Counted from the stretch's first letter, positions 22,906-34,440 are shown. The stretch is 64,000 bases of DNA from Ditylenchus dipsaci (GCA_004194705.1 SADC01000437.1:24415-88414), one strand, 5' to 3'. The notes: generated by a model from the sequence alone, not told the origin. Made by a program: numbers and translations.

Positions 22906-23646
22906 CTGTAAGCAGCAATAAATACACCCATCCAACCAATTCTATTATTCGTCTTGTCCATTAAGACACAAATCTAGGTGATAGCCAGTCTTTTCTTCTG
23001 TCCCTAAGGTGGAACCTAAGAATTTCTTGCAAAGTCTCTTGTCTCCTTTCACTTTCCTGTTTGTAATCGGTGCATAATTCTTTTCCAGTAAAAGATTGTT
23101 TTTAGATGAAAAATATAGCATGTTGATGTATTTTTCATATTGTATATTATTATTATTATTTGTATAACCATTCTACACACACTTTTAATAATACGTGTAA
23201 AATGCGACCAGCTTAATAATTGACTTGAAATGACTTCACATAAAATGTAAAAGAGGTCACCTATTTCCTTAAATAATTGCAGTAGATGCTCAAAAATGGG
23301 AAGAATTTGAGGTCGACCTCAAGATTTTTGTCTTAAAATCCAACAAGCAGAATCAGTATAGCTCGTGGAAGTTGAGAAAACGCAACAAGCAGCTTTGCAA
23401 AACATTTACTATGGGCTGAGATAGATGTCCTCGAAGTCGAAGGAGCCGCTAAGTTAGGAGGGCCAGGAGAGGAAATACGGTATGATGATTTATCCTGCAA
23501 AGCTAACTTATTAGGGCCTAACCCATGAATAAGTATGCTAAAAATAAAATTATTAGACAAATTGCATAGACATTCCTTAGAGATTCAGGCTTTTGGTGAG
23601 TAACAAAATCAAAGAAAACGAAGACGTTACTCAAACGAAATTAAGT
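22906..23646. other. 3' flank of SEC14-like gene, no gene seen
   Basis: AATAAA near 22916 is the likely polyadenylation signal. A lone TACCGTATTTCC end (GAGGAAATACGGTA) lies at about 23472-23485. Otherwise unremarkable. Confidence 0.45.
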
Positions 23647-23827
23647 TACAGTCGAGTCTCGATTTAACGTACCCCTGGGGACCGGCCCTAGGGGTACGTT
23701 AAATCGAGGGTACGTTAAATCGGGGGTTCATTTGACGGAGTTTATTATTGGAAGGACCAACCCTAGGTGTACGTTAAATCGAGGGGTACGTTATATCGGG
23801 GGTACGTTAGATCGAGACTCGACTGTA
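23647..23827. mobile_element. pogo-like MITE, GATTTAACGTACC variant
   Basis: Ends TACAGTCGAGTCTCGATTTA and inverse. ACGTACCCCT boxes and the central GGGGACCGGCCCTAG motif are conserved. Near twin at 27471-27651. Confidence 0.8.
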
Positions 23828-24256
23828 TCCCATGTGCTTACATATAATACACTTTCGAAACAACAGATTGGGTTGCGCAGGACATTGGTAACATGTGACC
23901 GCTGGCATATCTTCAAACTGAGTTATAATATTATGATACGATGTTCAATCTTGTTATGATGAGATCCCCCTTCTGGTCAATTACGCATGAAAAATTGGGT
24001 CTGGCAACATCAGAGGAGCTATATCATTGCGATTCGAATGCATTTTGAAGTGGACGTATTTCGAAATGCTGCATGCCAATGGACGTAATTGGTGGTCTGG
24101 TGGTGCGGTGCCAGCTTCCACCAGTTTCGATGGCGAAATTTCGAATGTTAATTACAGGCCAAAATCTATAGAAACAGTGTTTATTTTACGCCTATATGAT
24201 TACACAGAGAATCAGCACGAGTTCACTGAGAAACTATTTGAATCAGTATCTTGTTT

Positions 24257-27200
24257 CTATTCGGCGGACTCCACAGTTTCTTTCTTCTCCTCCATCTTCT
24301 GCACAGGGATGAAAGGCCCAGTTGACTCACCGATCGTAAGGCTCTACAAGTTTATAAGTTAAAAATTTTACTTTAATCAATTTCGTACCTTCTCTTCGGC
24401 AATCTTAGCCAATTCCTTAGGACAACTGACCATGTAGCGGGCTGGTCCAGGGTACGAGCAGATCTCCTTTAAGCGAGCGTATGGATCATGTTCACTAAAA
24501 AAGACAAATTAATTTTTTTTATCGGTCTACTAAGCTTTTATTTTTTCTAAAAAACATGATTTTTCGCTCATCACAGGATATGAAACACATATGGTGAGCT
24601 AATTGGATTTCCCATATCCTAAAACTAAAGCAATAAAGGTATGTGGAAGAAAGTAGCAGAGGTAGATGGGATATGCCTCAGGGCAGATCCTATCCTAAAT
24701 TCACTTCCAGATAGATGAACGCAGAAAAACAGCAGTTAATATCAATACAGAGCAAATTTTTAAGGTTGAATAAAATAATTGTGACAATCACCTGAATTTT
24801 TCCTAGTTTATCATACGAAAAATTAGTTTTCTTTCTGTTATGTCGGTCAGAGACAGAAGATTAAAAACAATAAAGAGCAATCAAACAAATAGAAAGCAAT
24901 TCGGGCTGGATATCAATTGTGTTCGAAGACTAAAAAAAACAACAGCTTATGCACCTGGTGAGTTATCCTCAACCAAACATAGATTTGCTACATCTGATAA
25001 GGCAACTGGTGCGATCATGAACAGGGTAGTGACACAGTGTTCCCTCTCCTTATTTCCTGTAAATCCAGCTCAAAAAAACATATGACAGGTCGTGGGTTTA
25101 AAAAGGAGGGTAACAGACATGATATGAGCAAGTGGAAAACATGAGACTGATTAAGACCAATTTTGATCACTAGTAACTAAGAAGTTTGTAAAATGTAGAT
25201 GAGGGAAAACGATTTTTAGAATAAATCGACCAACCAAATCAACACTTTTCAGCAGTGTTGTGCTGAGCTCACTCCGAGTGAGAATCTCACTGAGAATTCT
25301 CAGTGAGAATCTCACTCACAGCCTGTGAGGACAAATGCCATTCTCATTCACTCTCACTCACACAAATATCATTCTCACTCAATTCTCAGTGAGATTTTTG
25401 AGAATTTCCGTTACATAGACTCATCAATTCATATCATTCTTGAATTACAGGGTGGCGCAAGAAATTCGGCCGATTTCAAGCGGCCATAACTTTTTTTTCA
25501 GATCGAATTTCAAAATTCTGTAAACGCCATTCGATTCAGAAAAAATATACATTTTTTTTGGTATATGATGTCAAAAACACGATTTTTGCTTGTCCCCCTG
25601 TGGTTTGGGCTTAGCCCATCCAGAGACCATCCACTGACCAGGACCTAAACTACAGGGGGGACCAAGCAAAAATCGTGTTTTTGACATCATATACCAAAAA
25701 TGTATATTTTTTCTGAATCGAATGGCGTTTACAGAATTTTGAAATTCGATCTGGAAAAAAAAGTTATGGCCGCTTGAAATCGGCCGAATTTCTTGCGCCA
25801 CCTGTATTTCAGTCTTTATTATTTCAAATCATGCAACGAAATCAAGTAAGGTTGTAAAAATAATTGTTTACAAAGATAAGGTAGATAATTAAAATAATGA
25901 AGAGCACAAAGTAAACGTCGAGTATGTTAAGTAAATAAAAAAAATTTACATAGCTGTAAAATAGGTATTGAATAAATGGGTGGAATACCGTATTTCCTTT
26001 AATAAAAGGCCCGGGGATTCTATTTTTGAGTCCCCGAAAATCGGAAAATTTGGAATTCGATCACGAGATTTTCGTGTACTCAACCGAAATATAAAAAGTG
26101 AAATCAGAACTGCTCTATCGAAAAGCTACTGAGGCGACGAAATTTTGGATAGGCATGCAGTCCACAGTAAATAATCTTCCATCAAGCTGAAATATTAGTC
26201 ATAAGAGAACATTTCAGGAGTGGAAATATATTGCTGAGCTGGCATTAGAAATATTAAGCACGCCGGCGACGAGCAGCCCAACCGAACGAACTTTCTCTCA
26301 ATGCGGGTTAGCAACGGCAAGACATAGAAGTCGAACTCAATTTACTCTTTTGAATACACAATCATTTGTTTATATTAATTCCCGAAATTTTGCTTAATAA
26401 AAAATTGCAAATCGACAATTTTCAATTCTCACTGAATATCTCAGTGAGATTCTCACTCTCAGTGAGGACAAATTTCAAAATTCTCACTCTCACTCACAGC
26501 CTGTGAGGGCGAATTTCATTCTCACTCACTCTCACTCACAGGCCAAAAATCGTCCTCAGCACAACACTGCTTTTCAGTCGCAGACTGTTAGTTACTGTAA
26601 TGTTTGATTTTACGACTACAGTTGACACTCGATATAGTGCGCCCATCTCAAATTTGGCCTCCGCCTATGGCCTGGCAATTTTTACGTGGATTTTTAAAAT
26701 GTTTGCAAACTGATCCGCCAGTTTAGTTCCGAAAATCGCAAAGATTTTACCAGATGTTTTCTGAGAATAACAATATTTTGACATTAAAGGGGAATGCTTG
26801 TCGCCGATGGGATATTTTTGAAGGCGGTACCAGGTCAATTAAAACGAGAATTAATTGACATAATTTCGGAGAAATCGAGGAAAAATTGTACCTCCAGTTG
26901 GAATCGAACCGACGACCAACTTTCTGCTAAACGGAGTGCTACTAAACGGAGCGGCTAAATTTCGGTATTCACACCCCAGTCAACTTCGGTATACACACCC
27001 CAGTCAACTTCGGTATACACACCCAGTCAACTTCGGTATACACACCCCAGTCAAAAGCCAGCTTGGGGGACCAAGGCAAAATTTTTTTAATTTTTTGTAA
27101 AAAAATTTTAAAATTTTTTTACAAAAAAAATTTAAAAAATTTTGCCTTGGTCCCCAAGCTGGCTTTTGACTGGGGTGTGTATACCGAAGTTGACTGGGGT

Positions 27201-28046
27201 GTGAATACCGAATTTGCTCCAACGGAGAAAGTGTTTATGATTACTTATTCGCCGCAGGGTACTCAACTCAAATTTATTTTAAAATAATTCTCGTTTGAAT
27301 TGACCTGGTACCCGCCTTTAAAAATATTTCCATCGGCGGCGAGCATGCCCTTTAACAGTATTTCGCACCAGTTGCTCTCAATATATTGCACTTCCACTAT
27401 CCCAAACAAGGCGCACTATAACGAGAGCCGCGGTTTAAAATAGCAAAGCTATTTTTACACTCAAAACCACTACAGTCGAGTCTCGATTTAACGTACCCCC
27501 GATATAACGTACCCCTCGATTTAACGTACCTCTAGGGTTGGTCCTTCCAATAATAAACTCCGTCAAATTAACCCCCGATTTAACGTACCCCTCGATTTAA
27601 CGTACCCTAGGGCCGGTCCCCAGGGGGTACGTTAATCGAGACTCGACTGTAGTAAAATCGAGATCCTTGCGATTTTTGGAATTAAACTGCCAAATCACAA
27701 TTTAGGAAAACATTTGAAAATCCAGGTAAAAAAATCATAAAAAATAGGTCACATTTGAAGTGGAGTGTAATGTGAAATTATCTGTTGGTAAAGGTGATTT
27801 TAACAACTACTTAGTCTGCATCCACTACACTGTGATATTCTCAAAAAACGACTTACTTTATATATGTGATGTCTCGCTTTCCAGCATATCTAGTCCACCC
27901 AAAATGAAAAGCAGCAACAGCGGCAGCGGATATTACAAAAGAATATGCTCCTAGACGGTAGGCACCTTGTGCATCGGATGACGAAAGGCCTCCGTAGCTT
28001 TGAACTGCATCAAACCTGACTTCGAAGGAACTGCTGGCTGACTCAT
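24257..28046 (-). CDS. small single-pass membrane protein, possibly COX6C-like
   Basis: Three minus-strand exons: 27857-28046 (ATG at 28046), 24389-24494, and 24257-24343 (stop at 24257). They join in phase to about 127 aa once one missing base near 27950 is allowed for. A basic N-terminus (MSQPAVPSKSGLMQFKATEA) is followed by one hydrophobic segment (AYSFVISAAAVAAFHFG), then RYAGKRD, a charged region with HDPYARLKEICSYPG and a Lys/Glu-rich end (KMEEKKETVESAE). The order of a short basic leader, one membrane span and a Y-x-x-HDP motif recalls cytochrome c oxidase subunit 6C, but the protein is about 50 aa longer and the match is weak. The 3.4-kb first intron contains a hAT remnant and MITEs. 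Confidence 0.6.
24495..25244. other. intron sequence, no gene seen
   Basis: Part of the first intron of the small membrane-protein gene. No repeat structure or exon was recognised. Confidence 0.4.
25446..25806. mobile_element. mariner-like foldback TACAGGGTGGCGCAAG
   Basis: Near-perfect palindrome of about 360 bp with ends TACAGGGTGGCGCAAGAAAT and inverse, TA target, nested in the hAT element. Its central CCATCCAGAGACC segment recurs at 6715. Confidence 0.75.
26221..26397 (+). pseudogene. hAT transposase C-terminal fragment
   Basis: An open segment ending at TAA 26395-26397. It contains WKYIAELALEILSTPATSSP, then TERTFSQCGLATARHRSRT and a final FVYINSRNFA. The S-x-P-x-(S/T)-S-x-P-x-E-R-x-F-S pattern is the hallmark of the hAT dimerisation domain. 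The catalytic part is missing, so it is a remnant. Confidence 0.9.
26617..27430. mobile_element. pogo-like foldback, GATATAGTGCGCC variant, with insert
   Basis: The left end TACAGTTGACACTCGATATA and the box AGTGCGCCC pair with GGCGCACTATAACGAGAG at about 27410. Inner arms GGTACCAGGTCAATT (about 26826) and AATTGACCTGGTACC (about 27299). A tRNA-like segment (minus-strand GTCGGTTCGATTCCAACTGG, about 26890) lies in the left half. Confidence 0.6.
26955..27217. mobile_element. tandem-motif foldback CTTCGGTATACACACCCC
   Basis: Four left copies and two inverted right copies of a CGGTATACACACCCCAGTCA motif surround a GCTTGGGGGACCAAGGC core palindrome. The same core occurs in 52366-52803 with different ends. 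Nested in the pogo-like foldback. Confidence 0.65.
27471..27651. mobile_element. pogo-like MITE, GATTTAACGTACC variant
   Basis: Near twin of 23647-23827 in the opposite orientation, with TACAGTCGAGTCTCGATTTA ends and TA target. Confidence 0.8.
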
Positions 28047-28633
28047 TTTCGTCTGCTATTTGATTCGACTTTTTGACTCCTGTAGATAAAATGTTAAGAG
28101 CGATTATTATCCAGTACACGACAAAGACGATACAACGAACGCGTGACAAAAACTGACCCTATCAGATTTACCGATTGGATACACTTTTGATACCCTTTGT
28201 TGTTATTTTGCATTTTTTATACTTATAGCCATAGTACCCAGGATTTTCTGACGGGGATGGGGGCCGCTGAAATGGCAAAAAAGCTGAATAAGGCTGAAAA
28301 AACTAAAAAAGGCTAAAAAAAATCCTGATGGAGGGGGAGCCATAGCCCAGCTAGCCACCCACCCCCCCCCCCGGGTACGCCTATGAGTAAACCCGTTCTA
28401 CATTTCCGTACTACGTTAGAACGAACTAAAACACGTTTTTTGAATTACTTATACATTTCGAAAAGTACATTTAAGTCTGTTATAAAGTACGCTGGTATAT
28501 CGTACGTACCAGCCTTCAGAACAAAGTGTAAATCCAAAAGCATCCGATTAGGACAGAAATTAGGACCGACCCCTTTAACGGTGTGCAATCCCAGTGCTCG
28601 GGTATAAAAGCTGTATCAACGGTATTGATTCAA

Positions 28634-29062
28634 TACAGTCGACTCTCGATTTAAGGACACCCCAAAAGTTCGTTCCCCAGCTGGGTCCGACACTTTTTCT
28701 AGTTCGATTTTCGAAGCTTTTTTAAAATTCTGTTTTGACAGTCTGGTCGCAAATATTGCAAGGATGTCGATTTTTGCCGATCGTTTTTCAAAATCCAAAA
28801 ACTTTTTCTTCTAAAAAAGCAAACCCTCGATTTAAGGACAGGCTTTTTCTAAAATCCCTGTCCTTAAATCGAGGGTTTGCTTTTTAGAAGAAAAAGTTTT
28901 CGGATTTTGAAAAACGATCGGCAAAATCGACATCCTTGCGATATTTGCGACCAGACTGTCAAAACAGAATTTTATAAAGCTTCGAAAATCGAACTAGAAA
29001 AAGTGTCGGACCCAGCTGGGGAACGAACTTTTGGGGTGTCCTTAAATCGAGAGTCGACTGTA
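28634..29062. mobile_element. 430-bp pogo-like foldback, GATTTAAGGACACC variant
   Basis: Near-perfect palindrome from TACAGTCGACTCTCGATTTA to its inverse. Arms include TCGGACCCAGCTGGGGAACG and GATCGGCAAAATCGACATCC. Same family as 6780-7191, 31815-32247 and part of 50515-50770. Confidence 0.82.
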
Positions 29063-29220
29063 CACGAAAACAATCAAAGTCATATATTGACAGGATTTAG
29101 TGGTGCAGAGGGTTAGGGATTCAGCAAAAATGAGGATTGGCAGACGTATGTTTTGGCAGAAAGATATTTGGCAAACTTGAGGCTATCAAGCTCGAAGCAT
29201 CGCGAGGCAAATGAAAACTA

Positions 29221-29563
29221 TTGGGTTGGTCCATAAGTTCGCGGGTGGTTATAGAAAACTCGCAAGGTTTTGGTTGGGTTTCATAAGTTTTTACTCATAA
29301 AAGACATTAAAATTAGCCGACGGTTTTCACAAACAAAATTTGATTTGTAAAAACAGGATAAAATTTTTTGATGGGTTTTCAAATTTCATTTGATGTGAAT
29401 TTTGAAACCCATCGAAAAATTTTGTTCTGTTTTTACAGATGAAATTTTGATTGTGGAACCCATCCGCTAATTTTTAATGACATTTATTACTAAAGAATTA
29501 CGAAACCATCCAGAAACGTTGCGAGTTTGCTATAACCACCCGCGAACTTATGGACCAACCCAA
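29221..29563. mobile_element. mariner MITE TTGGGTTGGTCCATAAGTTC
   Basis: Inverted ends TTGGGTTGGTCCATAAGTTC flanked by TA on both sides (29219-29220, 29564-29565). The terminal sequence is close to that of mariner elements. Non-coding foldback. Confidence 0.85.
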
Positions 29564-29565
29564 TA

Positions 29566-30571
29566 TACAGTTGCGGAAAAAAGTTACGGTCCGATCAAAA
29601 TTTTTTTGATTTTTTATGCAAATTGCTGTGTACACGTATATTTTTAGAATAAAATTGAAAATCGAAATAGACAGTCCTGTGCAGAATTTCATGCACTACA
29701 AAACTGTCATTGCTGTTTAAAATATTTTAAACAAATTATATTGAGCATCGCCACTCATTCAAAAGTATCCGAAAAACAAGGTACGAAAAAAGTTACGGTC
29801 CAATAACATTTTGATCTTTTTTACATGCTTGTCTTCAATGGTGAAAGATTACAGCATACATTTTTTAAGAGCCCTGAATTTTAGCAGCAATTTAGAAGGT
29901 CAAGCTTTTGCTTTAAATTGTTCTGAGAAAACTTATGACCATCAACATAAAAGTTGGAAGAGTTATAAAACTCCTCTTTTTACTTCATTTTGGTACTTTT
30001 TGTTTTTCCAACTTCAACCATCCGTTTCTTAGCCCTGTCTAATTCTAAAAGAGCAGTCGACATGCCATTTTGTAGATAAATAAAAGAGCTTTTAGAAAAT
30101 GCATTAAATGCTAGCTTTTGATATTAAAATTTTCAAGAATAGCTGGTATTTACGTGACCGAACAACCATTTTCCTTACATTTACTTTGATTTTGACTAAA
30201 AGTCGACACTTTTATGTTGATGATTGATTGATGATTGACCTTCTAAATTGCAGCTAAAATTCAGGGCTCTTAAAAAATGTATGCTGTAATCTTTCACCAT
30301 TGAAGACAAGCATGTAAAAAAGATCAAAATGTTATTGGACCGTAACTTTTTTCGTACCTTGTTTTTCGGATACTTTTGAATGAGTGGCGATGCTCAACAT
30401 AATTTGTTTAAAATATTCTAAACAGCAATGACAGTTTTGTAGTGCATGAAATTCTGCACAGGACTGTCTATTTCGATTTTCAATTTTATTCTAAAAATAT
30501 ACGTGTACACAGCAATTTGCATAAAAAATCAAAAAATTTTGATCGGACCGTAACTTTTTTCCGCAACTGTA
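29566..30571. mobile_element. Tc1-like element with 330-bp inverted repeats
   Basis: Ends TACAGTTGCGGAAAAAAGTT and inverse. The arms are about 330 bp each and nearly identical, with an inner GGTACGAAAAAAGTTACGG repeat. The centre has no transposase. It abuts the preceding mariner MITE directly. Confidence 0.8.
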
Positions 30572-30800
30572 TTGTGTAGCTCAAAAACGCCGGGAACCAC
30601 TTTTTTAGTTTTAGTTGCTGAACCACGCTTGAACATGTTTTTGGGCGGCAGTCGACACCTTTCAGCCAAAACTTGCCAACACTCTTTTTTGCCGAACTTC
30701 TCTAGCTGAACGCAGTTGGTTGTATTCAGACTGTGTAAAAATAAACGAAATTAGTCAAGGGAAAATCAGACCTCTTTGCAAGGCTCCACGGAAATAAAAT

Positions 30801-31287
30801 GGTATATCATCAACTCGATACAAAATTTGACTCGATACATCAACTCGATACACTATCGACTCGATACATCAACTCGATACACTGTTTTGTAAAATTTCGT
30901 CATAGTCATTATGGAGGGGGGGGGGTAAAACTTCGACTCGCTACAATTGTGACTCGCTACACTTTTCGCGACTCGCTACACTTTAACTTTTTTGTCCATT
31001 TCACCCAAAAACATGTACTACATGTTCCCCTATCCTTGCAATGTGGAGTGTGCTGGTCTTGGCCGCGAAGCGGCCAACAATTGGTCTGGTACAACAATCT
31101 GTACCACATAACAATAGAAAATTCAATCTGTAGCGAGTCACAATTTGTAGCGAGTTGCAGTAGCGAGTCACAATTTGTAGCGAGTCGCAGGTCGTTCGGA
31201 GTGGGATGTATCGAGTTGATGTATCGAGTAGATAGTGTATCGAGTTGATGTATCGAGTCAAATGTTGTATCGAGTTGATAGGCGTCC
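30801..31287. mobile_element. GGTA...GTC family element, CTCGATAC motif, TSD AAATAAAAT
   Basis: It begins GGTATATCATCAACTCGATA and ends TTGATAGGCGTCC. The arms hold four or more CTCGATAC boxes. Exact 9-bp repeats AAATAAAAT at 30792-30800 and 31288-31296. Its centre is occupied by the related element 30924-31197. Confidence 0.85.
30924..31197 (+). mobile_element. GGTA...GTC element, CTCGCTAC motif, nested
   Basis: Starts GGTAAAACTTCGACTCGC and ends GCAGGTCGTTC. The core is nearly identical, inverted, to 18433-18704, including the segment around GGCCGCGAAGCGGCC. Its target duplication is obscured by a G run (right flank GGAGTGGGA). Confidence 0.75.
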
Positions 31288-31442
31288 AAATAAAATAAGT
31301 CAAGTGTTGCTTGGGCACTATTTTGAAAATTAATTTTGAAAATTTTGACTTGAAACATAAATTTTTTGCAGTCTCACTGAATGTCCCACCTTGTACACTC
31401 GCTTGGTCAGTAATCGCCAACTTTTACTTTTCTGTTCATCAA

Positions 31443-33692
31443 ATGCCGACGTTTTTATCACTTGTTTTTTGTCACTGTCTTGCCTTTTCCACAATTCATT
31501 CACTCAAGCAGAAAACATTGAAAAAACCACTGGCTCATTGCTTTTGCCATTAGTTGTATCAACCTGGGCTACTGATAAGTTTCAAGCAGCTGCTCAAAAA
31601 GGTCAGCCCGCGTTTCCTTTGCGTTTTTACCATCAAATAATTTTTGTTTTCAGCTTGGGACACCTTAGAAGAAGCTGAAGGCAATGAAAATGCCAGGATG
31701 CAAGCTTTAGTCGCTGGTTTGACTGAATGCGAGGAGCTTAGGTGCGATTTAACCGTTGGTTATGGAGGCTCGCCCGATGAGGTTTTGGCTGATTTCAACC
31801 CAAATATTTTATTGTACAGTCAAACCTCGATTTAACGACCCCACCTCAAGTTCGTTCCCACCTAGGGTCCGACACTTTTTTAACCCCATTTTCGAAATAT
31901 TTTAGCAATTCTGTTTTGACAATCTGGTCGCAAATTTCGTAAGGATTCCAATTTTGCCGATCGTTTTTTCAGAAACCTAATGTTTTTGCTTCTAAAAAAG
32001 GTAAACCTCGATTTAACGACCCTCTAATTTTTAAAATGGGGGTCGTTAAATCGAGGTTTAGCTTTTTTAGAAGCAAAAACATTAGGTTCTGAAAAACGAT
32101 CGGTAAAATCGGAATCCTTACGATATTTGCGACCAGATTGTCAAAACAGAATTGCTAAAATATTTCGAAAATGGCGTTAAAAAAAGTGTCGGACCCTAGG
32201 TGGGAACGAACTTGAGGTGGGGGTCGTTAAATCGAGGTTTGACTGTATAAGCTAGAAGTTTTAGTTGGGAGAAACTACTCTTGATTCCCTTCTAATGGAT
32301 GGGCCAGAGCATAGGAGTGGCGCAGTTGCAGCGATGCAACGCGTAATTCTTTTCTTGACTTTTCGTGTTTACCCCGTCGAATTTCCCATTCAGGTGCGGC
32401 AAGCCGCTAAAGTTGCATGGGCTGTTATGAACTTTACCAAGCATACTCTCCTTGTCGGCGAAAAAGGCACTCTTTGGGTTCTCTATTGCAAATTTGAATA
32501 TTTGTTATTCACATTTTCAATTTTCAGCCACTCACTTTGCACTTTCAATGGGCTTCCAGGAACAATCACTAGAAACTGAGGATTCAAAGAAGATGCATGA
32601 GAAGTGGCTCAAAAATAAGTGTCAGCCTAATTTTTGGAAGGTACTTTTCGAACTGTCGGTGAATTTTGTTCCACATTTCCTTCTCTTTTAGAACGTGAGT
32701 CCAGATCCCGCTCCAGATGTGGCCCGTATCAGCCAAATTCAACTGCCCCTTATACTGGTAGTGGTGTCTCAAGCAGGTCCAAGACCAATGCAAATATATG
32801 GCAGCAATCTCATCTAGGAGTCAACAGCTTTGACAGTGCCAACCACGACACTTTGGGAATGATAGTTATTGATGCAGATGGTCATGTCTCTGCTGGTACA
32901 TCAAGTACTATTTTTCTTCAGACTTCTCAGTGAGAAGTTCTCACTCAATTTAATTACTCCATTTTTTGTCGTTTAGGTAATGGAGCTCGCAACAAAATCC
33001 CTGGGTAATTGGGTAATTTTTATAGTAATTTTTTGATTTTCTAGACGAGTGGGTGATTCTCCTATTCCCGGATCTGGTGCCTATGTGGACGACGAAATTG
33101 GCGCTGCTGTGGCCACGGGGATGGAGATGTTATGATGAGGTTTTCCCCTAGGTCAATTTTTGGATGTTTATCCTTTAATTCTCAGATTGATCAAATTCTT
33201 TTTTTTTCACTTTACGGTTAGGCTTGAAGGCTTAAAAAATATTTTAACAGTTTTTTAAAGCTTAAAAGAACTTTCAAAAACTTAACATAAGAATTAATGA
33301 AAAATGAATAGAAATCTCGGAAACCCCCGTCAAATTGAAAACCCTCTTTGTTTAGTTTCCTCGCGGTTGAATTAATGACTAACGGTCATTCACCAATGGA
33401 AGCTGCTTTAGAAGCTATCAAAAGGATCCAAAAGTACTATCCTCACTTCTTCGGAGCCATTGTCGTGGCTAAACGAAGTGGAGAATATGGAGCTGGATGT
33501 TCGGGAATGGACATCTTCAATTACTCTCTAGTCCAGCCGACAACTGGCAGGGTGGCGGTTCAGAATGTCACCTGTGTGAAGCTTGATCAAAGCTCTAGGT
33601 CCAAGAGGGACCAAAACAAGAAAGTAGAGGAGCAAGCAATCCAGTCTTTCTACAACTTCCAGGAATTTTTTCCATTTTTGCTATCCTGTTAA
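31443..33692 (+). CDS. AGA: N4-(beta-N-acetylglucosaminyl)-L-asparaginase, 9 exons
   Basis: Lysosomal Ntn-hydrolase that cleaves the GlcNAc-Asn bond of glycoproteins. Exons: 31443-31601, 31654-31781, 32265-32342, 32394-32466, 32528-32640, 32692-32904, 32977-33004, 33045-33139, 33356-33692. A hydrophobic signal-like start ([16 protein letters not shown]) precedes [40 protein letters not shown] and THFALSMGF. The autoprocessing and catalytic site is NHDTLGM, whose Thr becomes the nucleophile. Then [20 protein letters not shown] and [19 protein letters not shown] follow. The C-terminus runs about 40 residues past the family's usual end. Frame breaks occur in exon 1, in exon 6 near 32705 and in exon 8 near 33120 (one G missing). 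Intron 4 appears to use a GC donor at 32467. Intron 2 contains a pogo-like MITE. AATAAA near 33744. Confidence 0.93.
31815..32247. mobile_element. 430-bp pogo-like foldback in AGA intron 2
   Basis: Ends TACAGTCAAACCTCGATTTA and inverse, TA target, arms with TCGTTAAATCGAGGTTTAGC and GATCGGTAAAATCGGAATCC. It accounts for most of intron 2; exon 3 starts 18 bp after it. Confidence 0.85.
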
Positions 33693-34130
33693 CTGTAACT
33701 GTTGTATCTGTAGTTAATTCATGTTAACTTTATATGCTCTGTAATAAATTTTGAGTGAGTTATTTTTGGTAAACCGCAATAAGATTTCTTCAAAGTTGTA
33801 TACTTGTATACTACTGTGCTTTCCACACCTAGAGGCAATTTCATTCTAATAAAAGCGCTTTGTTTAAAATTTCGCACTGGACCAGGCAGATGCATGAAGG
33901 TTGCTGAAAAAGATCTTTTAGTGATTTATTTCAGGTACAATCAAACGTTTACATATTTACTATATTTATTTACAACGTTTACAGCGTTCACGCCTTGGGT
34001 CCGACACTTTTTTACGGACAAAAGTTTCTTTTGTCGGCGAATGACTTTTTCTCGTCGCCGACAAGCTTTTTATTTTTCCAAAAATTATGGTCAAAACTGA
34101 AAATGCCATCTTTTGAAAAGTGCCATTTTT
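33693..34130. other. 3' flank of AGA, no gene seen
   Basis: Polyadenylation signal near 33744. Near 34005 a single arm, GGGTCCGACACTTTTTTACG, resembles part of the 430-bp pogo-like family. Confidence 0.4.
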
Positions 34131-34134
34131 CTTT

Positions 34135-34440
34135 TCTTTTAGTCAAAGAAATAAATATCTAAATAATTTTTTCAAAGTAATAACACTAACAGATAGCCCT
34201 GCGACTTCTTTTCTAATGACGTATCATTTGATGCAACATATTTGCAAAATGTAGCACTAAGAGGTAAAAGTATGAATAAATTATTTTTCCGACTTGCTTC
34301 ACATTTTGACGCTAAATTTTGCAAAGCTGTGGCGGCAAATGATACGCCGTTGGAAACTAGAGTCACAGGGCTACCTGACAATGTCATTACTAAGGACAGC
34401 AGGCGCCTATCCGCGTCTCTATTGTATTTTTTCAATAAAT
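34135..34440. repeat. foldback related to 46185-46590
   Basis: Arms AATAACACTAACAGATAGCCC and inverse GGGCTACCTGACAATGTCATTA, with a GCAAATGATACGCCGTTGGA segment. A diverged relative lies in the GALK2-like intron at 46185-46590. Non-coding. Confidence 0.6.

Larger units (their letters stand above)
25253..26569 (+). mobile_element. hAT transposon remnant, TSD CTTTTCAG
   Basis: Ends CAGTGTTGTGCTGAG, then repeated CTCACT/AGTGAG boxes on both sides. Exact 8-bp duplication CTTTTCAG at 25245-25252 and 26570-26577, diagnostic of hAT. Near the right end lies a fragment of the transposase C-terminal dimerisation domain (26221-26397). A mariner-like MITE (25446-25806) and a TACCGTATTTCC end (25987) have inserted. 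Confidence 0.9.

Noticed and set aside
24027..24362. 111-codon plus-strand frame
   Set aside because: It overlaps, in antisense, the last exon of the small membrane-protein gene, which has proper splice sites and in-phase joins.
26880..26960. Possible tRNA gene (minus strand)
   Set aside because: GGTTCGATTCC is present, but the flanking 5-bp T stem has a mismatch and the acceptor has no partner.
30799..31420. Frames of 130-150 codons on both strands
   Set aside because: They read through the CTCGATAC/CTCGCTAC boxes of two nested elements; mirrored frames also occur at 18479-18679.
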